The translations under genes and the position numbers were made by a program. 33,158 nucleotides of DNA from NCBI GenBank assembly GCA_902777615.1, contig CACYUQ010000013.1, positions 1 to 33,158 on the forward strand. The letters run 5' to 3'. This stretch comes from an uncultured Selenomonadaceae bacterium (GTDB lineage: Bacteria > Bacillota > Negativicutes > Selenomonadales > Selenomonadaceae). Numbering within the stretch: position 1 is the stretch's first letter; the number at the start of each line of letters is the position of its first letter. This document shows positions 1 to 8,150 of the stretch, one piece after another. Below the pieces are notes generated by a model. That model was not told where the DNA came from, did no database searches, and worked only from the letters and a program-made list of their open reading frames with translations.

Positions 1-2
1 TC

Positions 3-866
3 CGTAAGAACCACATCGACCTCTGCACCATCATCAACGGGCGCAGCGGCCGCTGCCCGGAAAACTGCAAATACTGTGCGCAGGCCGCCTGCCACAAGAC
101 CGGCATCGACGAATACAGCTTCCTGCCGAAGGAAGAAATCATCGCCGCCGCGAAGAAAAACCAAGAGGCGGGCGTGAACCGCTTTGCAATCGTGACGGCG
201 GGACGCGCCTGCAAAGGGAAAGAATTTGACTTGGCGATTGAAGCGTTCGAGGAAATGCACCGGACGCTGACCATCGAGCTCTGCGCATCCATGGGCTTCA
301 TCGACGCCGAGCAATTCCGCCGCTTGCGCGCGGCGGGCGTGACCAGCTACCATCACAATATCGAGACGTCGCGCCGTTTCTTCCCGCAAATCTGCACGAC
401 CCACACTTACGACGATAAAATCCGCACGATTAAAATCGCGCAGCAGGAGGGGATGTGCGTCTGCTCCGGCGGCATCATCGGCATGGGAGAGAATTGGGAC
501 GATCGCCTCGACATGGCGATCAGCCTCGCAGAGCTCGGCATCGAGTCGATTCCCATCAACGCGCTGATGCCAATCAAAGGCACGGCCCTCGAAGACCGCC
601 CGCAGATCGACGGAAAGGACGTATTGCGCACCATAGCCTTCTTCCGATTCATCAATCCCGAAGCGAATATCCGACTCGCCGCAGGGCGCAAGGTCCTGCC
701 GGAAAACGGCGCGACGGCGTTCCTCTCCGGCGCGTCGGCCACCATCACCGGCGACATGCTGACCACCAGCGGCACCACCATCAAGGGCGACTTCGAAATC
801 CTGAAACGCCTCGGCCTCTCCAATGAAGGCCCGAACGACTTCCCTCCGGAGGAACTTCCGGCGTAA
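3..866 (+). CDS. bioB: Biotin synthase BioB (5' truncated by window edge)
   Basis: Radical SAM enzyme that inserts sulfur into dethiobiotin in the last step of biotin synthesis. The open frame enters from the left edge, so the start codon is outside the window. The CPENCKYC cluster motif (CX3CX2C) is encoded near 54-80. ELCASMGF, CVCSGGIIGMGE and NIRLAAGR match the segments that in characterised BioB carry two of the cysteine ligands and the arginine of the sacrificial [2Fe-2S] cluster. The C-terminal part is complete and the gene ends at TAA just before a strong terminator, so it is the last gene of its transcript. No other bio gene is visible to the right. Confidence 0.96.
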   Translation, partial: RKNHIDLCTIINGRSGRCPENCKYCAQAACHKTGIDEYSFLPKEEIIAAAKKNQEAGVNRFAIVTAGRACKGKEFDLAIEAFEEMHRTLTIELCASMGFIDAEQFRRLRAAGVTSYHHNIETSRRFFPQICTTHTYDDKIRTIKIAQQEGMCVCSGGIIGMGENWDDRLDMAISLAELGIESIPINALMPIKGTALEDRPQIDGKDVLRTIAFFRFINPEANIRLAAGRKVLPENGATAFLSGASATITGDMLTTSGTTIKGDFEILKRLGLSNEGPNDFPPEELPA

Positions 867-880
867 GGATGACAAGAAAC

Positions 881-920
881 AAAAACGCGCTGCCCAAAAC
901 AGGCGGCGCGTTTTTATTTT
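881..920 (+). terminator. Intrinsic terminator of bioB
   Basis: AAAAACGCGCTGCC pairs with GGCGGCGCGTTTTT (about 14 bp with one G-T pair) across a CAAAACA loop, followed by a T-rich tail. It starts 14 nt after the bioB stop. Confidence 0.9.
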
Positions 921-936
921 GCCGCGAAAATAAACT

Positions 937-965
937 TCGACAATCCGCGCGGGATTTGCTACAAT
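937..965 (+). promoter_or_regulatory. Sigma-A type promoter of nfo-recQ
   Basis: TCGACA (937-942) and TACAAT (960-965) are separated by 17 bp, each one base from consensus. It lies between the bioB terminator and nfo, so the two repair genes form their own transcription unit. No LexA box is seen here. Confidence 0.7.
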
Positions 966-1003
966 AGATAAGCAACTACGAAACGATTGGAGAGAAATGC
1001 CGC

Positions 1004-1858
1004 ATGGAATCGCTGCATATCGGAAATCATCTTTCTTCTGCGGGCGGGTATCTCGCCATGGGGGAGGAAGCGAAATCGCTGGACGCGGACGTGTTCGCTT
1101 TTTTCACGCGCAATCCGCGGGGCGGCAAGGCGAAGGAAATCGACCCGAAGGACGTGGACGCGTTCCTCGCCTTCGCGAAGAAAAACGACATCGTGCGCCT
1201 CGTGGCCCACGCTCCTTATACCTTGAATCCTTGCGCGGCAAAGGACAGCCTGCGGACGTTTGCCCGGGAAACCATGGCGGACGATCTGCGGCGCATGGAG
1301 TTCACACCGGGCAATTACTACAATTTCCATCCGGGCAGCCACGTCGGGCAGGGGACGCAGACGGGCATCGAGCTTTGCTCTGCACTTTTGAACGCGGTGC
1401 TGCGCCCGACCCAGCACACCACGGTGTTGGTGGAAACCATGTCGGGCAAAGGCTCGGAAATCGGCAAGACCTTCGCCGAGGTGCGGGCGATTCTCGACCG
1501 GGTGGAGCTCTCGGACCATGTGGGCGTTTGTCTTGACACTTGTCACATCTGGGACGGCGGCTACGACGTGGTCGACCATCTCGATGACGTGCTGGCGGAG
1601 TTCGATGACGTGATCGGCCTCGACCGCCTGCGTGCCATCCATCTGAACGACAGTCTGAACCCGCGGGGCAGTCACAAGGACCGCCACGCGAAAATCGGCG
1701 AGGGGCAGATTGGCCTAGAAGCGCTGGTGCGGGTCATCAACCACCCACGGCTCCGCCGCCTGCCCTTCATCCTCGAAACGCCGAACGATCACGACGGCTA
1801 CGCGAAGGAAATCGCGTTGCTTCGCAGCCGCTTTGAGGACGTTGGCGATGACAAATAA
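1004..1858 (+). CDS. nfo: Endonuclease IV (AP endonuclease)
   Basis: Zn-dependent AP endonuclease of base excision repair, cutting 5' of abasic sites. The 284 aa match the family length. Family motifs appear in order: [67 protein letters not shown] and FILETPND; together these carry the His, Glu and Asp ligands of the trinuclear zinc site. The ATG at 1004 has a GGAGAG about 10 nt upstream; the ATG at 997 is in another frame. The last 11 nt overlap the recQ start, which indicates translational coupling to recQ. Confidence 0.97.
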   Translation: MESLHIGNHLSSAGGYLAMGEEAKSLDADVFAFFTRNPRGGKAKEIDPKDVDAFLAFAKKNDIVRLVAHAPYTLNPCAAKDSLRTFARETMADDLRRMEFTPGNYYNFHPGSHVGQGTQTGIELCSALLNAVLRPTQHTTVLVETMSGKGSEIGKTFAEVRAILDRVELSDHVGVCLDTCHIWDGGYDVVDHLDDVLAEFDDVIGLDRLRAIHLNDSLNPRGSHKDRHAKIGEGQIGLEALVRVINHPRLRRLPFILETPNDHDGYAKEIALLRSRFEDVGDDK

Positions 1859-3659
1859 CCTTGCGCAGACAAACGGCGCAGATACGCTCGGAAGGGCAAA
1901 GGCGTATCTGCGCCGTTTTTTCGGTTACCGGGAGTTCCGGCCCGCGCAGGAGCCGGTGGTGAAAAGCCTCCTTGACGGACAGGACACGGTGGCGATCATG
2001 CCGACGGGCGCCGGAAAGTCCATCTGCTTCCAGATTCCCGCGCTGCTCGCCTCAGGCGTCGCCATCGTCTTTTCGCCGTTGATTTCTCTGATGAAAGATC
2101 AGGTGGACGCGCTTTCCGGGCAGGGCGTTCCTGCAGCGTTCATCAACAGCACGCTTTCGCCCAAAGAAGTCGCTAACGTTCTTGCGGACGCGGAGGAGGG
2201 GCGTGTTCGCCTGCTCTATGTAGCGCCGGAGCGCATCGACGACCCGTGGTTCGCGGAGGCTGTTTCACGCATGGATGTGGCACTTGTTGCGGTGGACGAG
2301 GCGCATTGCCTGTCCCAATGGGGCCACGACTTCCGCCCCAGCTACCGCGCCATCGCACCGTTTATCGCGTCGCTGTCCCGCCGCCCGACCGTCGGCGCCT
2401 TCACTGCCACTGCGACACCGGAGGTTCGGGACGACATCATTCGCCTGTTGGGGCTTCGCGCGCCCGTCATTCACGTCAGCGGATTTGACCGTCCGAATCT
2501 TTTTTTCGACGTGCGGCGCGGCGAGGACAAGGACAAATTCCTGCTGCGCTATGTGACGGCGCGCCCCGACGAGTCCGGCATCGTTTACGCAGCGACGCGG
2601 AAACAGACCGACGCCGTCTATGCGCTCCTGAAAAAGCGAGGCGTTTCCGTCGGTCGTTATCATGCGGGGCTGCCCGATGAGGAGCGGCGTCAAATGCAGG
2701 AGGATTTCCTCTATGATCGGCTGACGGTCATGGTTGCGACGAACGCCTTCGGCATGGGCATCGACAAGTCGAACGTGCGCTACGTCATCCACTACAATAT
2801 GCCGAAAAACGTTGAAGCTTACTATCAGGAGGCGGGGCGCGCGGGCCGCGACGGCGAGCCGGGACAATGCGTACTGCTCTACGCGCCGGGAGACGTACAA
2901 ACCCAGCGCTTCCTGATCGAGCGTTCCATCGAGGACGAGGCGCGACGCACCTATGAGAACGAGCGGCTCCAGCGCATGGTCGATTACTGCCACACGCCGG
3001 GCTGTCTGCGCCGATTCATCCTCGAATATTTCGGCGAGGATGCGCCGGAAAGCTGCGAAAACTGCAGCACCTGCACCGCCGAGACCGAGACCGTGGACCT
3101 GACCGTTGACGCGCAAAAAGTCTTCTCTTGCGTCTATCGGATGCGACAGCACTTCGGCATGGCGCTGGTCGCGCAGGTCCTGACCGGCTCCGGGAGCCAG
3201 CGCGTCAAAAAGTTCGGCTTTGAAAAGCTCTCGACCTTCGGCCTGTTCAAAGATCGCTCGCAAAAGGAAGTCAATCTTCTGATTCAGCGGCTCGTCGCCA
3301 CGGGTTACCTCACCGTCGAAGGTGAACATTCGACGCTGCGGCTGTTGCCGCCGTCGTTTCCCGTGCTGAAAAGCGAGGCAAAGGTGCTGCTGACCTTGCC
3401 AAAGGAGCCGGAGCGCGCTCCTATCGAAGCGACAGACGCGCTCTTTGACGCGCTGAAGCAGGAGCGCCTCCGTCTCGCGAAGGAGGAAAACGTCCCCGCC
3501 TTCGTAGTCTTCTCTGACGCCACGCTTCGCGATATGTGCCGCCTTTTGCCTCGGAGCCTCGACGAAATGGCGGAGGTCAAAGGCGTCGGCGAGCAAAAGC
3601 TCCGCCGCTATGGCGAAACATTCCTCGCGGTCATCCGGGAAACAGCAGACAAAACATAA
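1848..3659 (+). CDS. recQ: ATP-dependent DNA helicase RecQ
   Basis: 3'-5' superfamily 2 helicase for recombination and fork repair, 603 aa, close to the length of E. coli RecQ. Domains in order: Walker A MPTGAGKS (51-58), DEAH box at about 150-153, RecQ loop [29 protein letters not shown] (motif VI), a zinc-binding cysteine cluster starting at C381 (CHTPGC ... CENCSTC), a winged-helix RQC region, and a C-terminal HRDC domain ending near [13 protein letters not shown] chose ATG 1848 because TGAGGA lies 8-9 nt upstream and ATGACAAATAA overlaps the nfo stop; the in-frame TTG at 1833 sits in that ribosome-binding site. Codons 9-25 form an intrinsic-terminator hairpin. Confidence 0.96.
   Translation: MTNNLAQTNGADTLGRAKAYLRRFFGYREFRPAQEPVVKSLLDGQDTVAIMPTGAGKSICFQIPALLASGVAIVFSPLISLMKDQVDALSGQGVPAAFINSTLSPKEVANVLADAEEGRVRLLYVAPERIDDPWFAEAVSRMDVALVAVDEAHCLSQWGHDFRPSYRAIAPFIASLSRRPTVGAFTATATPEVRDDIIRLLGLRAPVIHVSGFDRPNLFFDVRRGEDKDKFLLRYVTARPDESGIVYAATRKQTDAVYALLKKRGVSVGRYHAGLPDEERRQMQEDFLYDRLTVMVATNAFGMGIDKSNVRYVIHYNMPKNVEAYYQEAGRAGRDGEPGQCVLLYAPGDVQTQRFLIERSIEDEARRTYENERLQRMVDYCHTPGCLRRFILEYFGEDAPESCENCSTCTAETETVDLTVDAQKVFSCVYRMRQHFGMALVAQVLTGSGSQRVKKFGFEKLSTFGLFKDRSQKEVNLLIQRLVATGYLTVEGEHSTLRLLPPSFPVLKSEAKVLLTLPKEPERAPIEATDALFDALKQERLRLAKEENVPAFVVFSDATLRDMCRLLPRSLDEMAEVKGVGEQKLRRYGETFLAVIRETADKT
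1871..1921 (+). terminator. Terminator-like hairpin inside the recQ coding sequence
   Basis: AAACGGCGCAGATACGC (1871-1887) is perfectly complementary to GCGTATCTGCGCCGTTT (1902-1918), a 17-bp stem with a 14-nt loop, and a run of six T ends it. It lies 12 nt after the nfo stop and within the first codons of recQ; the right arm encodes the conserved AYLRRF segment. Likely the nfo terminator or an attenuator relieved by ribosomes on recQ. Confidence 0.75.
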
Positions 3660-3660
3660 G

Positions 3661-3698
3661 AAAAAAGCGGAACGCCGCCTATGACGTTCCGCTTTTTC
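3661..3698. terminator. Bidirectional terminator between recQ and mnmA
   Basis: AAAAAGCGGAACG (3662-3674) and CGTTCCGCTTTTT (3685-3697) form a perfect 13-bp stem with A and T tracts on either side, so it can serve both convergent genes. Confidence 0.9.
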
Positions 3699-3705
3699 CT
3701 CTCCG

Positions 3706-4755
3706 TTATTTTATCTTGCCGCCGCCGATAATATAGCCGTCTTCATCATAAAACACCGCCGACTGGCCGGGCGTCGGCGCGCGAACGGGACTGTCGAAGA
3801 CGGCGGTCAGCGTCCCGTCGCCGTTCATTTTCAGCGTTGCCGCCTCGCCTTTATGGTTGTAGCGGATTTTGACGAATGCCCGCAGCTCTTCCCCGAGGGA
3901 AAGTCCATCGACGCTCATGAAATGCAGGTCGACGCAGACGATTGACGGACGATACAGCGACGGTTCGCCGCCAATCACCACTTCGTTCTTCTCCGCGTCA
4001 ATTCTCGTCACATAGGCGGGCGTGCCGAGAGCGAGGCCGAGCCCCTTGCGTTGACCGACGGTGTAATGCGCGACGCCCTTGTGTCGCCCGAGCACGTTTC
4101 CCGTCTCGTCGACGAAATTTCCCGGCGGCAATTCTTCTCCTGTCTCACGCTCGATGTAATCCGCATAGCTGCCTTCCGTGACGAAGCAGATTTCCTGCGA
4201 GTCCGGCTTCTGCGCCGCTGAGAGCCCCGCCCGCGCCGCGATCGCGCGCACCTCGTCCTTTTCATAACCGCCCAGCGGCAATAGCGTTCGGGCGAGTTGC
4301 TCCTGCGTCAGCTTGTATAAAACATAAGACTGATCCTTCCGCGCGGATGCTCCCTGCCGGATCGCGTATCGACCGTTCGCGAGCAGATCCACCCGCGCAT
4401 AGTGTCCGGTGGCGACATACTCCGCGCCCAGTTCGTCGGCGGCGTTCAGAAGCGCCGCCCATTTCACATAGCGGTTGCACTCGACACAGGGGTTCGGCGT
4501 CCGGCCGGAAAGATACTCGTCGATAAACGGGCGCGCGACGCAGCCCTTGAATTCTGTCGCCGCGCCTCGGACGTAATGGGAAATCCCCATGCGAATCGAC
4601 ATCGCCCGCGCCTCTGACATCTCGCAGCACCGATTGTCTTCCCCCGTCCACGTCTTCAACGTCACGCCGACGACCTCATGCCCCGCTTCCTTTAGGAGCA
4701 GCGCCGTCGTCGCGCTGTCCACGCCGCCGGACATCCCGACCGCTACCCGGCTCAT
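3706..4755 (-). CDS. mnmA: tRNA-specific 2-thiouridylase MnmA
   Basis: Cytoplasmic enzyme that thiolates U34 of tRNA Lys, Glu and Gln. The 349 aa have the N-terminal adenylating PP-loop SGGVDS (9-14), the catalytic cysteine in TPNPCVECN (C90), and the second sulfur-handling cysteine in SQEICFV (C190). ATGHYAR, QSYVLY and HYTVGQRKGLG are further family signatures, and the C-terminal beta-barrel is complete. ATG at 4755 has GGGAG 9 nt upstream and an extended -10 promoter further up. It is a single-gene unit: the upstream gene is divergent and the downstream gene convergent. Confidence 0.96.
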   Translation of the reverse strand: MSRVAVGMSGGVDSATTALLLKEAGHEVVGVTLKTWTGEDNRCCEMSEARAMSIRMGISHYVRGAATEFKGCVARPFIDEYLSGRTPNPCVECNRYVKWAALLNAADELGAEYVATGHYARVDLLANGRYAIRQGASARKDQSYVLYKLTQEQLARTLLPLGGYEKDEVRAIAARAGLSAAQKPDSQEICFVTEGSYADYIERETGEELPPGNFVDETGNVLGRHKGVAHYTVGQRKGLGLALGTPAYVTRIDAEKNEVVIGGEPSLYRPSIVCVDLHFMSVDGLSLGEELRAFVKIRYNHKGEAATLKMNGDGTLTAVFDSPVRAPTPGQSAVFYDEDGYIIGGGKIK

Positions 4756-4805
4756 ATCGTACTCCCAGCTTTCATTTGTTTCACACCTTGCAAAAAATAT
4801 GCTTT

Positions 4806-4814
4806 ATTATATCA
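4806..4814 (-). promoter_or_regulatory. Extended -10 promoter of mnmA
   Basis: On the minus strand TGATATAAT (TGN plus a perfect TATAAT), about 50 nt before the start codon. The -35 region is weak, as is usual for extended -10 promoters. Confidence 0.6.
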
Positions 4815-4861
4815 CAGTTCCCCGCGACAAGTTAGGAAGGAAATTTCTCGCGGACAGCTTT

Positions 4862-4889
4862 TTGTTTTTCTGCGGAATTGTGCTATACT
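4862..4889 (+). promoter_or_regulatory. Promoter of the DUF401 gene
   Basis: TTGTTT (4862-4867) and TGCTATACT (extended -10, TATACT at 4884-4889) with a 16-bp spacer, about 38 nt before the GTG start. Confidence 0.55.
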
Positions 4890-4926
4890 ACAGACAACTT
4901 TTTCCTATAAAAATGCAAGGTGTGGT

Positions 4927-6156
4927 GTGTTTGGCATGGGTATTTTTTTGCCATTGGCTGCGGCGTTCCTGTTGATTGTCCTGCTGCTTCGAAAGCACGT
5001 CCCGATTGGGCTGTGTATGCTTGCGGGCGGACTTTTGCTTTGGCTCGTGAAGTCCGGGGACGTTTTGGCGTTGTTCGTCGCCGCGAAGGAGACGCTTTCG
5101 CTGCCGCGCACTTACGATATTATCTTGGCGCTATATTTCGTGATGTGTCTCGAAATCGAGCTTCGCATGAGCGGAACGCTTTCCGGCATGGTCAATGCGC
5201 TGCGGCGCATCTTTTCCAGCGCGAAGGCACTGCTCGCGCTGATGCCCGCGTTTTTGGGGCTGCTGCCGTCACTGGGCGGCGCGCGGTTTTCCGCGCCGAT
5301 CGTGGAAGAATTGTCCGACGAGCTTTCCATCTCGCAGGAGCATAAATCGGCAATCAATTTTTGGTTCCGCCACATTTTCGAGTTTTCCAGCCCGATTATC
5401 CCCGGCATGATCATGGCCTGCAATATCGCGGGCGTACCTTTCAGCGAATTTTTGAAGCATCTGAGCTGGCTGACGATTTTGGCGTTTTCCGTGGGCTGGT
5501 TCCTGATGATCCGTCCGCTTCGGGTACCCGCCGAGCCGAAGCCGCCGGCGGACAGCGTGCGAAAAAAGCGCGAGACCGTCGACTTGATTCTCGCGCTTTC
5601 CCCGGTGGTTTCCACATTTTTGCTGGTGGTCTTTCTCGATATGAACGCGTCGTTGGCGATGGGCGCGGTGACGTTCCTGCTGTTCTTCGTGCTGCGCGCC
5701 ACGAGCCGCTTTGTCGGCGTGCGGGATACGGTGGTCGGCGCGCTGGATGCGAAGATGCTGGGCAACGTGCTCTGCATCCTCTATTTCATCCAAATCCTGA
5801 CGGTGACCGGTGTGCTGCCCGAGATTGTCGCGGCGTTCCAAGCGTCGCCGCTGCCCGTGCCGGTCATTATCGCCTGCGTGTCGTTCATCATCGGCGTGTT
5901 GACAGGGATGTCCCAGGGGCATGTCGCAATCGTGATGCCGATTGTCGCGGCGATGGGGACGGGCAATCTGGATCTGGCGGGCGTGGCGATGGCCTTTGGC
6001 GTCGCCGGGCAAATGCTGACGCCGACCCACATGTGCCTCGTGGTCACCATCGATTATTTCCGCGCAAACTTTTTCGGCACATTGCGCCCGGTGCTGATCG
6101 GGGAAATCATCCTGCTGACGATTTTCAGCGTTTACACGTATTTTACCATGGCGTAA
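4927..6156 (+). CDS. DUF401 family integral membrane protein
   Basis: 409 aa, about ten hydrophobic segments. The family hallmark is the loop GLLPSLGGARFSAPIVEE followed by NFWFRHIFEFSSPIIPG; a second conserved stretch GMSQGHVAIVMPI lies near the C-terminus. DUF401 proteins resemble GntP/DctM-type ion-coupled permeases, but no substrate is established and I cannot assign one. GTG at 4927 has AAGGTG a few bases upstream; ATG at 4936 is an alternative start that would shorten the protein by three residues. It is a single-gene unit between its own promoter and a strong terminator. Confidence 0.85.
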   Translation: MFGMGIFLPLAAAFLLIVLLLRKHVPIGLCMLAGGLLLWLVKSGDVLALFVAAKETLSLPRTYDIILALYFVMCLEIELRMSGTLSGMVNALRRIFSSAKALLALMPAFLGLLPSLGGARFSAPIVEELSDELSISQEHKSAINFWFRHIFEFSSPIIPGMIMACNIAGVPFSEFLKHLSWLTILAFSVGWFLMIRPLRVPAEPKPPADSVRKKRETVDLILALSPVVSTFLLVVFLDMNASLAMGAVTFLLFFVLRATSRFVGVRDTVVGALDAKMLGNVLCILYFIQILTVTGVLPEIVAAFQASPLPVPVIIACVSFIIGVLTGMSQGHVAIVMPIVAAMGTGNLDLAGVAMAFGVAGQMLTPTHMCLVVTIDYFRANFFGTLRPVLIGEIILLTIFSVYTYFTMA

Positions 6157-6165
6157 TTATGGCAT

Positions 6166-6197
6166 GAAAAAAGCCCGCGGTTTTCGCGGGCTTTTTG
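6166..6197. terminator. Bidirectional terminator between DUF401 gene and nagZ
   Basis: AAAAAGCCCGCG (6168-6179) pairs perfectly with CGCGGGCTTTTT (6185-6196) over a 5-nt loop, suitable for both convergent genes. Confidence 0.9.
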
Positions 6198-6209
6198 TCG
6201 TTCATCCTG

Positions 6210-7343
6210 TTACTTCCTCTCTTCCAGCGTCAACTTCGCCCGCAGGATGCGGCGGACGGAATCGTTTATGCGAGCCTCGGAGAGGCGCCCGCTTTGTAAG
6301 GCTTGCAGCAGCCCGTTGAAGGCTTCCTGCTGGTGCTTGTATTCATGGCAGACCAGCACGATGTCCGCGCCCGCTTCCACCGCGCGGACGCCCAGCTCGC
6401 GGAATGGGAAGATATCCGCCGCGCCCATCTCAAGGTCGTCGGTGACGACGACGCCGCGCCAGCCCAATTCCTTCCGCAGCAGTGAGGTCATGATGGCGGG
6501 GGAGAGGCTTGCGGGCAATGTTTCGTCAAGGGCCGTATAGGTGATATGGGAAGTCATGACGAAAAAACGGTCCGACGCGCCCGACTCATTGATCAACGCG
6601 CGGAACGGCACAATGTCCTCCGCGTCGAGGGTGTCCCGGTCCGCATTGACGACGACGGTGTCGAGATGCGTGTCCGCTTCGCCCTTGCCGAGGCCGGGAA
6701 AATGCTTCAAGGTGCAAAGCATCTTTTCCTCCGCGTAGCCCGCGGCGGCTTCGTGAACGAAAGCGGCGACCGTCTCCGCGTCCCCCGCGTAGCACCGTTC
6801 GCCGTCGCCCACATCGGCGACCGGCGCGAAATTCAGGTTGAAGCCGAAGTCACGGAGACGCTTTGCCGTTTTTTTCGCCCAGGTCCGAGCGAGCACCGGG
6901 TCGCCGCTCTTGCCCAGCTCCGACTGTGCGGGAGGCGGCGGCAAAATCTCCTTCATGCGCGCGACCGGCCCGCCCTCCTCGTCAATGGCAATCAAAAGCG
7001 GTAATTCGCCGTGCCGTGCGTCTTGCAATTCCTTCGTGAAGCGACGCACCCCGTCCGCCGTTTCCAGATTGCGGTCAAACAGGATGACGCCGCCGACGGC
7101 GTACTCGGAGAGCATGAAGCGGACGTCGTCGTTGATTTCCGTACCGTGGACGCCGATCATCAGCAGTTGGCCGATTTTTTCCGCGGGCGTCATCCGTGCG
7201 AGCATTGCGTCCGCACGCTCCTCCGGCGTCATTTTTTGCTCAATGCCGCCTGTCCCGGCCTGCGTCGCCGCCCCGCTGCAGCCGCCCAAAAGCAGCAACA
7301 CGGTAAAGAGCGCCGCAAAAAGCAACGGCCATTTTTCCTTCAT
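6210..7343 (-). CDS. nagZ: Beta-N-acetylhexosaminidase NagZ, GH3, lipoprotein
   Basis: Glycoside hydrolase family 3 enzyme that removes N-acetylglucosamine from peptidoglycan fragments. 377 aa start with a lipoprotein signal peptide: MKEKW, a hydrophobic run, then the lipobox LGGC (C22), so it should be anchored outside the cytoplasmic membrane as in B. subtilis NagZ. Motifs: IDEEGGPVAR (120-129), KHFPGLGKGEADTH (213-226, with the acid/base His of family 3 NagZ) and TDDLEM (301-306, nucleophile Asp). The frame is open up to 7454, but ATG 7343 with GGGGGAAAC upstream gives the only sensible signal peptide. The ribosome-binding site directly follows the lexA terminator. Confidence 0.93.
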   Translation of the reverse strand: MKEKWPLLFAALFTVLLLLGGCSGAATQAGTGGIEQKMTPEERADAMLARMTPAEKIGQLLMIGVHGTEINDDVRFMLSEYAVGGVILFDRNLETADGVRRFTKELQDARHGELPLLIAIDEEGGPVARMKEILPPPPAQSELGKSGDPVLARTWAKKTAKRLRDFGFNLNFAPVADVGDGERCYAGDAETVAAFVHEAAAGYAEEKMLCTLKHFPGLGKGEADTHLDTVVVNADRDTLDAEDIVPFRALINESGASDRFFVMTSHITYTALDETLPASLSPAIMTSLLRKELGWRGVVVTDDLEMGAADIFPFRELGVRAVEAGADIVLVCHEYKHQQEAFNGLLQALQSGRLSEARINDSVRRILRAKLTLEERK

Positions 7344-7358
7344 AGTGTTTCCCCCACT

Positions 7359-7389
7359 AAAAAAGGGACTGCGAAATACAGTCCCTTTT
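7359..7389 (-). terminator. Terminator of lexA, directly upstream of nagZ
   Basis: Perfect 11-bp stem (7361-7371 with 7379-7389) and, in minus-strand sense, a run of six T at 7364-7359. It begins 10 nt after the lexA stop and ends 16 nt before the nagZ start codon. Confidence 0.85.
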
Positions 7390-7398
7390 ATTTTTCCG

Positions 7399-8016
7399 TT
7401 ACATGTGGCGATAGACGCCGATGACCTTGCCGAGCACGGCCACGTTCTTTTCATAGAACGGCTTCATCGTGTCGTTTTCCGGCTGGAGCTTCACGCGATC
7501 CTTCTCGAAGAAGATGCGCTTGACTGTCGCTTCCTCGTTCTCGACGAGGGCAACGACGATTTCGCCGTTCTTCGCGGTGTCCTGCTCCTTGACGAAAATA
7601 TAGTCGCCGTCGAAAATGCCGACATTGATCATGCTCTCGCCCTGCACGCGCAGCATGAAGGTGTCATCCTGCGTGCCGAGCAGCGCGGAAGGCACGTTGA
7701 ACACTTCCTCGATATTTTCTTCCGCTGTGATGGGGACGCCCGCCGCCACATTCCCGACCAGCGGGACGCGCAGCATGTGTTCCCAAGGCTTCTCGCCGAC
7801 CAGTTCGATTGCGCGGGGCTTCGTCGGGTCGCGGTGGATCTTCCCGTCGGCCTCCAGCATGTGCAAATACGAGTGTACGGTGGAGCTGGAGCTGAGCCCC
7901 ACTTTTTCGCCAATCTCGCGTACGGAGGGCGGATAGCCCTTTTTCATCAGGAATTCTTTAATGTACTTGTAGATTTCTGCGCAGCGTTCCGGGGCCGTTT
8001 TGTTTTTTCTGGACAT
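7399..8016 (-). CDS. lexA: LexA SOS repressor
   Basis: Transcriptional repressor of the DNA-damage response that cleaves itself when stimulated by RecA filaments. 205 aa: N-terminal winged helix-turn-helix (about 10-70, PPSVREIGEKVGLSS), cleavage site VAAGVP with A92-G93, catalytic serine in VQGESM (S128) and lysine in ATVKRI (K166). All catalytic residues are present. ATG at 8016 follows AAAGGAG. Two LexA-box-like palindromes in its promoter indicate autoregulation, as is usual for the family. It is read away from fliB, which lies upstream on the same strand. Confidence 0.97.
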   Translation of the reverse strand: MSRKNKTAPERCAEIYKYIKEFLMKKGYPPSVREIGEKVGLSSSSTVHSYLHMLEADGKIHRDPTKPRAIELVGEKPWEHMLRVPLVGNVAAGVPITAEENIEEVFNVPSALLGTQDDTFMLRVQGESMINVGIFDGDYIFVKEQDTAKNGEIVVALVENEEATVKRIFFEKDRVKLQPENDTMKPFYEKNVAVLGKVIGVYRHM

Positions 8017-8031
8017 GCCATCTGCTCCTTT

Positions 8032-8080
8032 CGAACATATGATTTATCAAAATATATCATAGAAGCATATGTTTTGTAAA
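8032..8080 (-). promoter_or_regulatory. lexA promoter with two LexA operators
   Basis: Minus strand: -35 TTTACA (8080-8075) and extended -10 TGATATATT (TATATT at 8056-8051) with an 18-bp spacer. Box 1, AAAACATATGCTTC (8075-8062), fills the spacer; box 2, read on the plus strand as CGAACATATGATTT (8032-8045), lies after the -10. They match the B. subtilis-type consensus CGAACRNRYGTTYC at about 11 and 12 of 14 positions. Confidence 0.75.
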
Positions 8081-8150
8081 GCCTTTTTGCGCGATTTTCC
8101 ACATTTTTTGCCGATTTTTTGTGAAGGACACGCGGAAATCGTGGGGCGCG

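Noticed and set aside
2265-3596. Minus-strand frame of 443 codons opposite recQ
   Set aside because: Shadow of the RecQ frame, no ribosome-binding site or motif.
7344-7454. Upstream extension of nagZ
   Set aside because: Runs across the lexA terminator into lexA; the ATG at 7343 gives a proper lipoprotein signal and ribosome-binding site.
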